Positions 52,617 through 60,988 of a stretch of 64,000 nucleotides of DNA are shown in pieces. Both the position numbers and the translations under genes were made by a program. Under the pieces are notes generated by a model that was not told the origin of the DNA, ran no database searches, and was given only the letters and a program-made list of their open reading frames with translations. The stretch's first letter is position 1. Each line of letters begins with the position of its first letter. This DNA is from Flavobacterium sp. LC2016-12 (GTDB lineage: Bacteria; Bacteroidota; Bacteroidia; Flavobacteriales; Flavobacteriaceae): NCBI RefSeq assembly GCF_015351595.1, contig NZ_JADKPT010000016.1, positions 1-64,000 on the forward strand, written 5' to 3'.

Positions 52617-54056
52617 ATGAAAAACCACAATGTAAAAATCTATTTGATGACGGCAATCACGGCCTTTTTTTATTCGTGTTCGTCTAATGAAACTAATGAA
52701 GTAGACTCAAGAGCTCAAAGTCAACAATTTGAAATTATTAATGTCACACATCATGATGGAAAGCCTTTTAGTACCGGGACCAAATCATCCTTAACAGGGA
52801 AATATGTCGATAATCCTGGCGGTGGCGTAATGATGCAAGCCTTCTATTGGGATGTGCCTGCCGGAGGAACTTGGTGGAATACCGTAAGTGGAAAAGTAAC
52901 GGCCTGGTCGAATGCCGGAATTGGTTCAATCTGGCTACCACCAGCTTCAAAAGCTCAAAATGGAGCATTTTCTATGGGATACGATCCAACAGATTATTTT
53001 GATTTTGGAGATTACAATCAAAACGGAACTACAGAAACCCGATTTGGTTCGAAAACAGAATTAGTAAGTTTAATTACAAAAGCGCATACTGAAAACATGA
53101 AAGTATATGCAGACATTGTAATTAATCACAACAGCGGAGGACAATCAGAAGCAAATCCGTTTACAGGAACAAACACTTGGACTAATTTTAATGGAGTTTC
53201 TTCTGGAAAATTCAAACGTACTTATGTGAATTTTTATAAAAATAGTTACGGTAATAACGACGAAGGCTCCTTTGGAGGTTTCCCGGATTTATGTCATGCA
53301 GATCCTTATGTGCAAGACTGGTTATGGAAAAGAGCTGATGGAGTTGGTAAATATTACAAAAACACCATGAAATTTGACGGCTGGAGATTTGACTACGTGA
53401 AAGGTTTTGCTCCTTGGGTTGTTTACGATTGGAATGCAAACGTTGGTGGGTTTTCTGTTGGTGAATTATGGGACTCTAACGTAGACATATTAAATAACTG
53501 GGCTAATAGTGCTAACAGTTCTGTATTTGATTTTGCTTGTTATTACAAAATGAATGATGCTTTTGACGGAAATAATTTAGCCCTTTTGAATGATGATATG
53601 ATGTGGAAAAGAAATCCATACAAAGCTGTAACATTTGTCGCAAATCATGATACTGACGAAATTTCAAATAAACTATTGGCCTATTCATACATTCTAACCC
53701 ATGAAGGATATCCAACAATCTTCTACCGAGATTACGAAGAATGGCTAGACAAAAACAAGTTAAATAACTTGATTTGGATTCACAACAATAAAGCCACTGG
53801 AAACACTTCTATTTTATATTCAGATAATGATGAATATGTAGCACGAAGAAATGGTTATAATGGAAATCCCGGATTAGTAGTTTATATTAACAACTCAACT
53901 GCTTGGCAAGAAAGATGGATTCAGACTAATTGGGCGAATACTCAAATCAAAGATTTTACTGGAAATTCAACTTGGTACCCAACTACACAAGCAGATAAAT
54001 GGGTGAAAATTCAATGTCCGCCAAAAGGATATTCAGTTTGGTCTATTAATCAATAA
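52617..54056 (+). CDS. Lipoprotein alpha-amylase, GH13 family
   Basis: A 479-residue enzyme with a lipoprotein signal peptide (FFYSC, Cys about residue 21). The GH13 catalytic residues are visible: the nucleophile in GWRFDYVKGF, the acid/base Glu in SVGELWDS and the transition-state Asp in FVANHDTDE. A C-terminal beta domain (about 395-479) closes the chain. The lipid anchor predicts an outer-membrane or surface location, as for SusG-type starch enzymes. No SusC/SusD pair or other polysaccharide-utilisation genes surround it, so it is an isolated amylase. A strong terminator follows. Confidence 0.92.
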   Translation: MKNHNVKIYLMTAITAFFYSCSSNETNEVDSRAQSQQFEIINVTHHDGKPFSTGTKSSLTGKYVDNPGGGVMMQAFYWDVPAGGTWWNTVSGKVTAWSNAGIGSIWLPPASKAQNGAFSMGYDPTDYFDFGDYNQNGTTETRFGSKTELVSLITKAHTENMKVYADIVINHNSGGQSEANPFTGTNTWTNFNGVSSGKFKRTYVNFYKNSYGNNDEGSFGGFPDLCHADPYVQDWLWKRADGVGKYYKNTMKFDGWRFDYVKGFAPWVVYDWNANVGGFSVGELWDSNVDILNNWANSANSSVFDFACYYKMNDAFDGNNLALLNDDMMWKRNPYKAVTFVANHDTDEISNKLLAYSYILTHEGYPTIFYRDYEEWLDKNKLNNLIWIHNNKATGNTSILYSDNDEYVARRNGYNGNPGLVVYINNSTAWQERWIQTNWANTQIKDFTGNSTWYPTTQADKWVKIQCPPKGYSVWSINQ

Positions 54057-54075
54057 TTCTCCAAAACTATAATTT

Positions 54076-54107
54076 AAAGACTGTTTTAAAAAAACAGTCT
54101 TTTTTTT
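54076..54107 (+). terminator. Terminator of the amylase gene
   Basis: A 12-bp perfect stem (AAAGACTGTTTT with AAAACAGTCTTT) with AAA loop, then a run of T's. Confidence 0.88.
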
Positions 54108-54184
54108 GCTTAAAAGTTTCTATTTATAAAGTAATGACTTCTAAATTATAGAAGTGAATATTTTTATTAAGCCGTAATTAATAG

Positions 54185-54192
54185 TACTTTTG
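54185..54192 (+). promoter_or_regulatory. -7 box of prfC
   Basis: TACTTTTG matches TAnnTTTG, 20 bp upstream of the start codon at 54213. Confidence 0.55.
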
Positions 54193-54212
54193 CAAACCTA
54201 TTTATACAAAAT

Positions 54213-55805
54213 ATGAGCTTTTTAAAAGAAATACAACGCAGAAGAACATTCGGAATTATATCGCATCCCGATGCCGGTAAAACAACTTTAACTGAAAAAT
54301 TACTGTTGTTTGGAGGTGCAATTCAGGAAGCTGGTGCGGTAAAAAATAATAAAATAAAAAAGGGAGCAACGAGTGATTTCATGGAAATCGAACGCCAAAG
54401 AGGTATTTCAGTTTCTACATCCGTACTTGCTTTTAATTATAAAGACAAAAAAATCAACATTCTTGATACACCTGGACACAAGGATTTTGCCGAAGATACA
54501 TTTAGAACTTTAACTGCTGTAGACAGTGTTATTGTCGTTATTGACGTTGCAAAAGGGGTTGAGGAACAAACTGAAAAGCTTGTTGCAGTTTGTAGAATGA
54601 GAAACATTCCGATGATTGTTTTCATCAATAAATTAGACCGTGAAGGAAAAGATGCTTTTGACTTAATGGATGAAGTTGAACAGAAATTAGGTTTAACAGT
54701 TACGCCTCTAAGTTTCCCTATAGGAATGGGTTATGATTTCCAGGGAATTTATAATTTATGGGAAGAGAACATCAATCTTTTTAGCGGAGACAGCCGTAAA
54801 AATATTGAAGAAACAATTGCTTTTTCTGATGTTCAAAACAATCCCGAATTAGATAAAATTATTGGTCAAAAAGCAGCCGAAAAACTTCGTGAAGAATTAG
54901 AATTGATTGATGAAGTTTATCCAAAATTTGAACGTCAGGATTATTTAGATGGAAAAATTCAGCCTGTATTTTTTGGATCAGCTTTAAATAATTTTGGAGT
55001 TCGTGAATTGTTAGATTGTTTTGTTACTATCGCTCCTTCTCCAAGACCAAAAGATTCAGAAACTCGTTTAGTTGATCCAAAAGAAGAAAAAATGACCGGT
55101 TTTGTATTTAAAATCCATGCTAATATGGATCCAAAACACCGAGATCGTTTGGCTTTTATTAAAATTGTTTCAGGTACTTTCGAAAGAAACAAACCTTACT
55201 ATCATGTTCGTCAAAAGAAAAATTTAAAATTCTCCAGTCCGAATGCATTCTTTGCAGAGAAAAAAGAGATTGTAGACATTTCATATCCAGGAGATATTGT
55301 AGGTTTACACGATACAGGGAATTTTAAAATTGGAGATACTTTAACAGAAGGAGAAATAATGAGTTTCAAAGGAATTCCAAGTTTCTCTCCTGAACACTTT
55401 AGATACATTAACAACGCTGACCCAATGAAAGCCAAGCAATTGGACAAAGGTGTAGATCAGTTGATGGATGAAGGTGTTGCTCAGTTATTTACTTTAGAGA
55501 TGAACAATCGTAAGGTTATCGGAACAGTTGGAGCACTTCAATATGAGGTAATTCAATATCGTTTAGAACATGAGTACGGAGCAAAATGTACTTATGAAAA
55601 CTTCCCAGTTCATAAAGCTTGTTGGGTAAAACCTGACGATGCGAAAAATGACGAGTTTAAAGAATTTAAAAGAATCAAACAAAAATTCTTAGCACACGAT
55701 AAGTATGGCCAATTGGTATTCTTAGCTGATTCTGACTTTACAATTCAAATGACTCAAAATAAATATCCAAGTGTGAAATTATTTTTCACTTCTGAATTTG
55801 ATTAA
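54213..55805 (+). CDS. prfC: Peptide chain release factor 3
   Basis: A 530-residue translational GTPase that recycles release factors 1 and 2 after termination. G1 is SHPDAGKTT, G2 includes the switch ERQRGISV, G3 is DTPGHKDF and G4 is FINKLDRE. The Glu-Arg-Gln-Arg-Gly-Ile-Ser-Val stretch and the domain length fit RF3 and separate it from elongation factor G. It is monocistronic, with a promoter-like box and a bidirectional terminator. Confidence 0.95.
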   Translation: MSFLKEIQRRRTFGIISHPDAGKTTLTEKLLLFGGAIQEAGAVKNNKIKKGATSDFMEIERQRGISVSTSVLAFNYKDKKINILDTPGHKDFAEDTFRTLTAVDSVIVVIDVAKGVEEQTEKLVAVCRMRNIPMIVFINKLDREGKDAFDLMDEVEQKLGLTVTPLSFPIGMGYDFQGIYNLWEENINLFSGDSRKNIEETIAFSDVQNNPELDKIIGQKAAEKLREELELIDEVYPKFERQDYLDGKIQPVFFGSALNNFGVRELLDCFVTIAPSPRPKDSETRLVDPKEEKMTGFVFKIHANMDPKHRDRLAFIKIVSGTFERNKPYYHVRQKKNLKFSSPNAFFAEKKEIVDISYPGDIVGLHDTGNFKIGDTLTEGEIMSFKGIPSFSPEHFRYINNADPMKAKQLDKGVDQLMDEGVAQLFTLEMNNRKVIGTVGALQYEVIQYRLEHEYGAKCTYENFPVHKACWVKPDDAKNDEFKEFKRIKQKFLAHDKYGQLVFLADSDFTIQMTQNKYPSVKLFFTSEFD

Positions 55806-55825
55806 ATTCTTCAAAATAATATCAT

Positions 55826-55862
55826 AAAAAAAGCGCTAATTATACAATTAGCGCTTTTTTTT
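55826..55862. terminator. Bidirectional terminator after prfC
   Basis: The GCGCTAAT stem (55833-55840 with 55847-55854) is framed by A's on the left and T's on the right. Confidence 0.85.
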
Positions 55863-56026
55863 AATTTGAATTAAACCAACCTTACTAAGTCATTATATTC
55901 CAAAAAATAATTTTTTTCTATTAGGAACTACTAATTTATAATAATGTCATCTAGCAAGGAAATTTAGTCGATGAAAGTAAAATTAAATCGGTTAAACTGC
56001 ATTTAATTTTAGATTTCAAGCAAAAA

Positions 56027-56050
56027 AAAAGCCCCATTACTGGGGCTTTT
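56027..56050 (-). terminator. Terminator of the rpoB-rpoC-DUF3467 operon
   Basis: AAAAGCCCCA (56027-56036) pairs with TGGGGCTTTT (56041-56050), loop TTAC, with a long T-run on the minus strand. It lies 6 bp past the DUF3467 stop codon. Confidence 0.85.
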
Positions 56051-56055
56051 CTAAT

Positions 56056-56367
56056 TTATGCTTGTCCTGCCGGACCAAAATTAAGCGGAATTGGTGCTTG
56101 TTCAGTGTCTTTAATTTCGCCATGAGCGACTTCAAAACGATGAATATTTTCACCTATAGCCTTCAATAATCTTTTAGCATGTTGTGGTGTCAGGACAATT
56201 CTTGACTTTACCTTGGCTTTAGGAATACCTGGCATAATGCTCACAAAATCTAAAACAAACTCTGATGATGAGTGATTGATAATTGCAAGATTAGAATAAA
56301 TTCCTTCTGCAATGGTCTCATCCAACTCGATATTAATTTGCTCTTGTTGTTGTTTCGGATTACTCAT
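56056..56367 (-). CDS. DUF3467 family protein
   Basis: A 103-residue protein of the DUF3467 family, recognised by the INIELDETIAEGIYSNLAII opening, HSSSEFVLDF and the IVLTPQHAKRLLKAI helix. It follows rpoC by 10 bp and lies before the terminator, the usual place for this gene in Bacteroidota. Its conserved link with RNA polymerase genes suggests an accessory role in transcription or its regulation; this is inference. The fold appears to be beta-rich with one C-terminal helix. Confidence 0.85.
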   Translation of the reverse strand: MSNPKQQQEQINIELDETIAEGIYSNLAIINHSSSEFVLDFVSIMPGIPKAKVKSRIVLTPQHAKRLLKAIGENIHRFEVAHGEIKDTEQAPIPLNFGPAGQA

Positions 56368-56377
56368 AGTTTCCTAA

Positions 56378-59300
56378 TTAATAAATATATTCTTCTTTAT
56401 TTGCCATCATTTCATTGTAATCGTCTTTAGATCCTACGATAGTATTATCGTATTCTCTCATACCAGTTCCTGCAGGAATTCTGTGTCCAACAATTACATT
56501 TTCTTTTAATCCTTCTAAATCATCTACTTTACCAGCTACAGCAGCTTCGTTAAGTACTTTTGTTGTTTCTTGGAAAGAAGCAGCAGAGATGAATGATTTA
56601 GTTTGTAGCGAAGCTCTTGTAATACCTTGTAAAACTGGTGTTGCAGTTGCAGTAATTACGTCTCTGGCTACAACCAGATTTTTATCATTTCGTTTAAGCA
56701 ATGAGTTTTCATCACGTAAGTCACGAGGTGTAATAATTTGACCTGGTTTCAATACAGCAGAATCTCCAGCGTCTTCAACTACTTTCATACCATATAATTT
56801 ATCGTTTTGAACGATGAAATCTTTAGTGTGAATCAATTGATCTTCTAGGAATAGTGTATCTCCTGGATCTTGAACTCTTACTTTACGCATCATTTGACGA
56901 ATAACTACCTCAAAGTGCTTGTCATTAATTTTTACCCCTTGTAGACGGTATACCTCTTGAATTTCATTTACCAAGTACTGTTGAACAGCAGCCGGACCTT
57001 GAATTCTTAAGATGTCATCTGGTGTAATTGCACCGTCAGACAATGGCACTCCTGCTCTTACGAAGTCATTTTCCTGTACTAAGATTTGGCTAGAAAGTTT
57101 AACTAAATACTTTTTAATCTCACCAAATTTAGATTCGATAACAATTTCACGGTTACCTCTTTTGATTTTTCCAAAAGAAACAACACCGTCAATTTCAGAA
57201 ACAACTGCTGGGTTTGAAGGGTTACGAGCCTCAAGCAACTCAGTAATTCTTGGTAAACCTCCCGTGATATCGCCTGCTTTAGAAGAACGACGTGGGATTT
57301 TAACCAATACTTTACCTGCTTTAATTTTCTCACCGTTCTCAACCATAAGGTGTGCTCCTACTGGTAAGTTATACGAACGAATCAATTCACCTTCTTTACC
57401 GTAAACCAATAAAGTTGGAATTAATTTTTTATTTCTGGCTTCAGAAATTACTTTTTCCTGGAATCCTGTTTGCTCATCGATTTCAACCATGAACGATTGT
57501 CCTTGCTCTAAATCCTCGTAAGCAATTTTACCAGTAAATTCAGAAACAATTACACCATTATATGGATCCCACTTACAGATCACAGATCCTTTAGTAACTG
57601 ATTCACCATCCTTAACAAAAATACTAGATCCGTAAGGAATATTGTGTGTATTTAAAACGATTCCAGTTTTCTCGTCAACTAATTTCAATTCCGTTGAACG
57701 TGATACTACGATATCAACCGCATTACCTTCACTATCCTCACCTTTAACAGTTTTTAAATCTTCAATCTCAAGTCTACCGTTGAATCTTGTAACAATACTA
57801 GATTCTTCAGAAATACCTCCAGCAACCCCTCCAACGTGGAACGTACGAAGTGTCAACTGTGTACCTGGCTCTCCAATAGATTGAGCTGCAATAACTCCAA
57901 CAGCTTCACCTCTTTGTGTCATTTTACCAGTAGCTAAGTTTCTACCGTAACATTTAGCACAAATACCTTTTAAAGCCTCACAAGTTAATGGAGATCTAAC
58001 CTCTACTTTTTCAATTGGAGAAGCTTCGATAGTTCTCATAATTGCTTCAGTAATTTGTTGTCCAGATTGAACCATTACTTCATTAGTAAGTGGATTTATA
58101 ACATCTTGCAATGCAACACGCCCTAAAATTCTTTCTCCTAATGATTCAACGATTTCCTCATTTTTCTTCAAAGCAGAAACTTCAACACCTCTTAAAGTTC
58201 CACAATCTTCGATGTTAACAATAACATCTTGTGATACGTCATGAAGTCTTCTTGTCAAGTATCCGGCATCGGCAGTTTTAAGAGCCGTATCCGCAAGTCC
58301 TTTACGAGCACCGTGAGTAGAAATGAAATACTCAAGGATCGAAAGACCTTCCTTAAAGTTAGAAAGAATCGGGTTTTCAATAATTTCTCCACCACCAGCA
58401 GTAGATTTTTTAGGCTTAGCCATCAAACCACGCATACCAGTTAACTGACGAATCTGTTCCTTAGAACCCCTCGCCCCAGAGTCAAGCATCATATATACAG
58501 AGTTGAAACCTTGTTGGTCTTCTCTAATATTTTTCATTGCTAACTCAGTTAATTGAGCATTTGCTGAAGTCCATACGTCAATAACTTGGTTGTAACGTTC
58601 GTTATTTGTAATAAGACCCATGTTATAATTCACAGAAATACCTTCAACTTGCTCTCTGGCATCTGCAATTAATTTTGTTTTTTGTTCTGGAATTCTAATA
58701 TCCCCAAGAGAGAAAGATAAACCTCCTCTAAATGCGAATTTATAACCCATATCTTTCATATTATCCAAGAAAGCCGCAGTCGTAGGTACATCAGTCACAC
58801 TTAAAATGTGTCCGATAATATCTCTAAGGTTTTTCTTAGTTAATACATCATTGATGTATCCAGCTGCTTCAGGTACTACTTCGTTAAATAATACACGTCC
58901 TGCAGTTGTTTGAATGATTTTGTACACTAATTCTCCAGCGTCATTAAAATCTTTTGCTCTAATTTTCACACGAGCGTTCAATTCTAATCTTCCTTCGTTT
59001 AATGCAATGTTTACTTCTTCAGCAGAATAGAACGTTAAGTCTTGACCTAAAATTACATGTTCTGGAGTTGAGATACGTTCTTTGGTCATATAATATAGAC
59101 CCAAGACCATATCCTGAGAAGGTACAGTAATTGGAGCACCATTTGCAGGGTTAAGAATATTGTGAGAAGCCAACATTAATAATTGCGCCTCTAAAATAGC
59201 CTCTGGTCCTAATGGCAAGTGAACTGCCATCTGATCCCCATCAAAATCGGCGTTGAAAGCCGTACATACTAATGGGTGCAATTGGATCGCTTTTCCTTCA

Positions 59301-60688
59301 ATTAATTTTGGTTGAAAAGCTTGAATACCAAGTCTGTGTAACGTAGGAGCACGGTTAAGCAATACTGGATGTCCTTTAATTACATTTTCAAGGATATCCC
59401 AAACTACAGGCTCTTTTTTGTCTATAATTTTCTTAGCAGATTTTACTGTTTTAACAATACCTCTTTCAATCAATTTACGGATAACGAAAGGTTTGTATAA
59501 TTCAGATGCCATATCTTTTGGCAATCCACATTCGAATAATTTTAATTCAGGACCAACAACAATTACCGAACGAGCAGAATAATCCACACGTTTTCCAAGT
59601 AAGTTTTGACGGAAACGTCCTTGCTTACCTTTTAAGGAATCAGATAATGATTTTAATGGTCTGTTAGATTCTGTTTTAACAGCAGAAGCTTTACGAGTAT
59701 TATCAAATAATGAATCTACAGATTCTTGTAACATACGTTTTTCGTTTCTTAAGATAACTTCTGGAGCTTTAATCTCCATTAATCTTTTCAAACGGTTATT
59801 ACGGATGATTACACGACGGTATAAATCATTCAAATCTGAAGTTGCAAAACGACCTCCATCAAGTGGCACAAGCGGACGTAATTCTGGTGGAATAACAGGA
59901 ACCACTTTCATGATCATCCACTCAGGACGGTTTTCGCGGTTTAAGTTAGACTCACGGAAAGACTCAACAACTTGTAATCTTTTTAAAGCTTCAGTTTTAC
60001 GTTGTTTAGATGTTTCGTTGTTAGCGCTGTGTCTTAATTCATAAGATAAAGCATCTAAGTCAATACGAGCTAATAAATCCATAATACATTCTGCTCCCAT
60101 TTTGGCAACAAATTTATTAGGATCCATATCATCTAAATATTGATTTTCTTGTGGAAGAGTATCTAAAATATTCAAATATTCCTCTTCAGTTAAGAAATCT
60201 AATCTTTGTAATGATTCTCCATCTGCATTTTTAGCAATACCAGCTTGGATTACTACGTATCTTTCGTAGTAAATAATCATATCTAATTTCTTAGATGGAA
60301 GACCAAGGATATAACCAATTTTGTTTGGAAGAGAACGGAAATACCAGATGTGAGCAATTGGCACAACAAGGTTGATGTGTCCTACTCTGTCACGACGTAC
60401 TTTTTTCTCCGTAACTTCAACACCACAACGGTCACAGATAATGCCTTTGTAACGAATTCTTTTATATTTTCCACAAGCACACTCAAAATCCTTAACAGGT
60501 CCGAAGATTCTTTCGCAGAAAAGTCCGTCACGCTCTGGTTTGTGAGTTCTGTAGTTGATAGTTTCCGGTTTCAACACCTCTCCTCTTGATTCTTTCAAGA
60601 TAGATTCTGGTGAAGCCAATCCAATTGAGATTTTATTAAATCTTTTAACTGGATTTTTATCCTTATTATTATTTCTATTATTCATCAT
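56378..60688 (-). CDS. rpoC: RNA polymerase beta' subunit
   Basis: A 1436-residue beta' subunit. The N-terminal zinc site is CACGKYKRI...ICDRCG, the catalytic Mg-binding motif is NADFDGD (about residue 470), and the second zinc-binding cysteine cluster is in LTCEALKGICAKC. The bridge and trigger regions are intact. Two consecutive ATGs (60688 and 60685) are possible starts. The gene is separated from rpoB by a 300-bp repeat-bearing spacer and followed by the DUF3467 gene. No frameshift or truncation is visible. Confidence 0.97.
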   Translation of the reverse strand: MMNNRNNNKDKNPVKRFNKISIGLASPESILKESRGEVLKPETINYRTHKPERDGLFCERIFGPVKDFECACGKYKRIRYKGIICDRCGVEVTEKKVRRDRVGHINLVVPIAHIWYFRSLPNKIGYILGLPSKKLDMIIYYERYVVIQAGIAKNADGESLQRLDFLTEEEYLNILDTLPQENQYLDDMDPNKFVAKMGAECIMDLLARIDLDALSYELRHSANNETSKQRKTEALKRLQVVESFRESNLNRENRPEWMIMKVVPVIPPELRPLVPLDGGRFATSDLNDLYRRVIIRNNRLKRLMEIKAPEVILRNEKRMLQESVDSLFDNTRKASAVKTESNRPLKSLSDSLKGKQGRFRQNLLGKRVDYSARSVIVVGPELKLFECGLPKDMASELYKPFVIRKLIERGIVKTVKSAKKIIDKKEPVVWDILENVIKGHPVLLNRAPTLHRLGIQAFQPKLIEGKAIQLHPLVCTAFNADFDGDQMAVHLPLGPEAILEAQLLMLASHNILNPANGAPITVPSQDMVLGLYYMTKERISTPEHVILGQDLTFYSAEEVNIALNEGRLELNARVKIRAKDFNDAGELVYKIIQTTAGRVLFNEVVPEAAGYINDVLTKKNLRDIIGHILSVTDVPTTAAFLDNMKDMGYKFAFRGGLSFSLGDIRIPEQKTKLIADAREQVEGISVNYNMGLITNNERYNQVIDVWTSANAQLTELAMKNIREDQQGFNSVYMMLDSGARGSKEQIRQLTGMRGLMAKPKKSTAGGGEIIENPILSNFKEGLSILEYFISTHGARKGLADTALKTADAGYLTRRLHDVSQDVIVNIEDCGTLRGVEVSALKKNEEIVESLGERILGRVALQDVINPLTNEVMVQSGQQITEAIMRTIEASPIEKVEVRSPLTCEALKGICAKCYGRNLATGKMTQRGEAVGVIAAQSIGEPGTQLTLRTFHVGGVAGGISEESSIVTRFNGRLEIEDLKTVKGEDSEGNAVDIVVSRSTELKLVDEKTGIVLNTHNIPYGSSIFVKDGESVTKGSVICKWDPYNGVIVSEFTGKIAYEDLEQGQSFMVEIDEQTGFQEKVISEARNKKLIPTLLVYGKEGELIRSYNLPVGAHLMVENGEKIKAGKVLVKIPRRSSKAGDITGGLPRITELLEARNPSNPAVVSEIDGVVSFGKIKRGNREIVIESKFGEIKKYLVKLSSQILVQENDFVRAGVPLSDGAITPDDILRIQGPAAVQQYLVNEIQEVYRLQGVKINDKHFEVVIRQMMRKVRVQDPGDTLFLEDQLIHTKDFIVQNDKLYGMKVVEDAGDSAVLKPGQIITPRDLRDENSLLKRNDKNLVVARDVITATATPVLQGITRASLQTKSFISAASFQETTKVLNEAAVAGKVDDLEGLKENVIVGHRIPAGTGMREYDNTIVGSKDDYNEMMANKEEYIY

Positions 60689-60736
60689 AGTTTTTACTAT
60701 TGATTTATTTGCAATTAAAAAATTGATTCTTGTTTA

Positions 60737-60808
60737 AGTCGAAAGTTTGAAAGTCGAAAGTCGAAAGTCGATTGGACTTTATAAACTTTAAGACATTTGA
60801 CTTTTGAC
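60737..60808. repeat. GAAAG tandem repeat with inverted ACTTT arm, between rpoB and rpoC
   Basis: The left arm has GAAAG units at 7- to 8-bp intervals (AGTCGAAAG, TTTGAAAG, TCGAAAG, TCGAAAG). The right arm (60775-60808) has ACTTT units at 7- to 9-bp intervals and can pair with it. It belongs by design to the octamer family, although the period drifts to 7. Confidence 0.75.
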
Positions 60809-60946
60809 TATAACTACCTCGGGTTACTTCTCTAAACTTCAAACCTTAATTATTTTGAAGTGCTAATTATAAAACGCTTAGGGTTTATATAAAAAATCGG
60901 AACGGGTTACGGGTATAAATCCTAAAAACTTCTATAAATGAGTAAT

Positions 60947-60970
60947 CAGCCCCGATAAAAATCGGGACTG
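60947..60970. repeat. GC-rich hairpin after the rpoB stop codon
   Basis: CCCGAT-AAAA-ATCGGG with outer CAG/CTG pairs and one mismatch lies 18 bp past the rpoB stop codon. It has no T-run, so it looks like a processing or pause structure more than a terminator. Confidence 0.6.
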
Positions 60971-60988
60971 ACAACTGCCTAATACTTA

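Larger units (their letters stand above)
60689..60988. other. 300-bp spacer between rpoB and rpoC
   Basis: No gene is supported. It contains an inverted GAAAG/CTTTC-type repeat (60737-60808) and a GC-bearing hairpin (60947-60970). rpoB and rpoC are normally much closer, so this looks like inserted repeat DNA inside the essential operon. Confidence 0.7.

Noticed and set aside
52617..54056. Polysaccharide-utilisation locus around the amylase
   Set aside because: No SusC, SusD, sigma/anti-sigma or hybrid sensor gene is adjacent.
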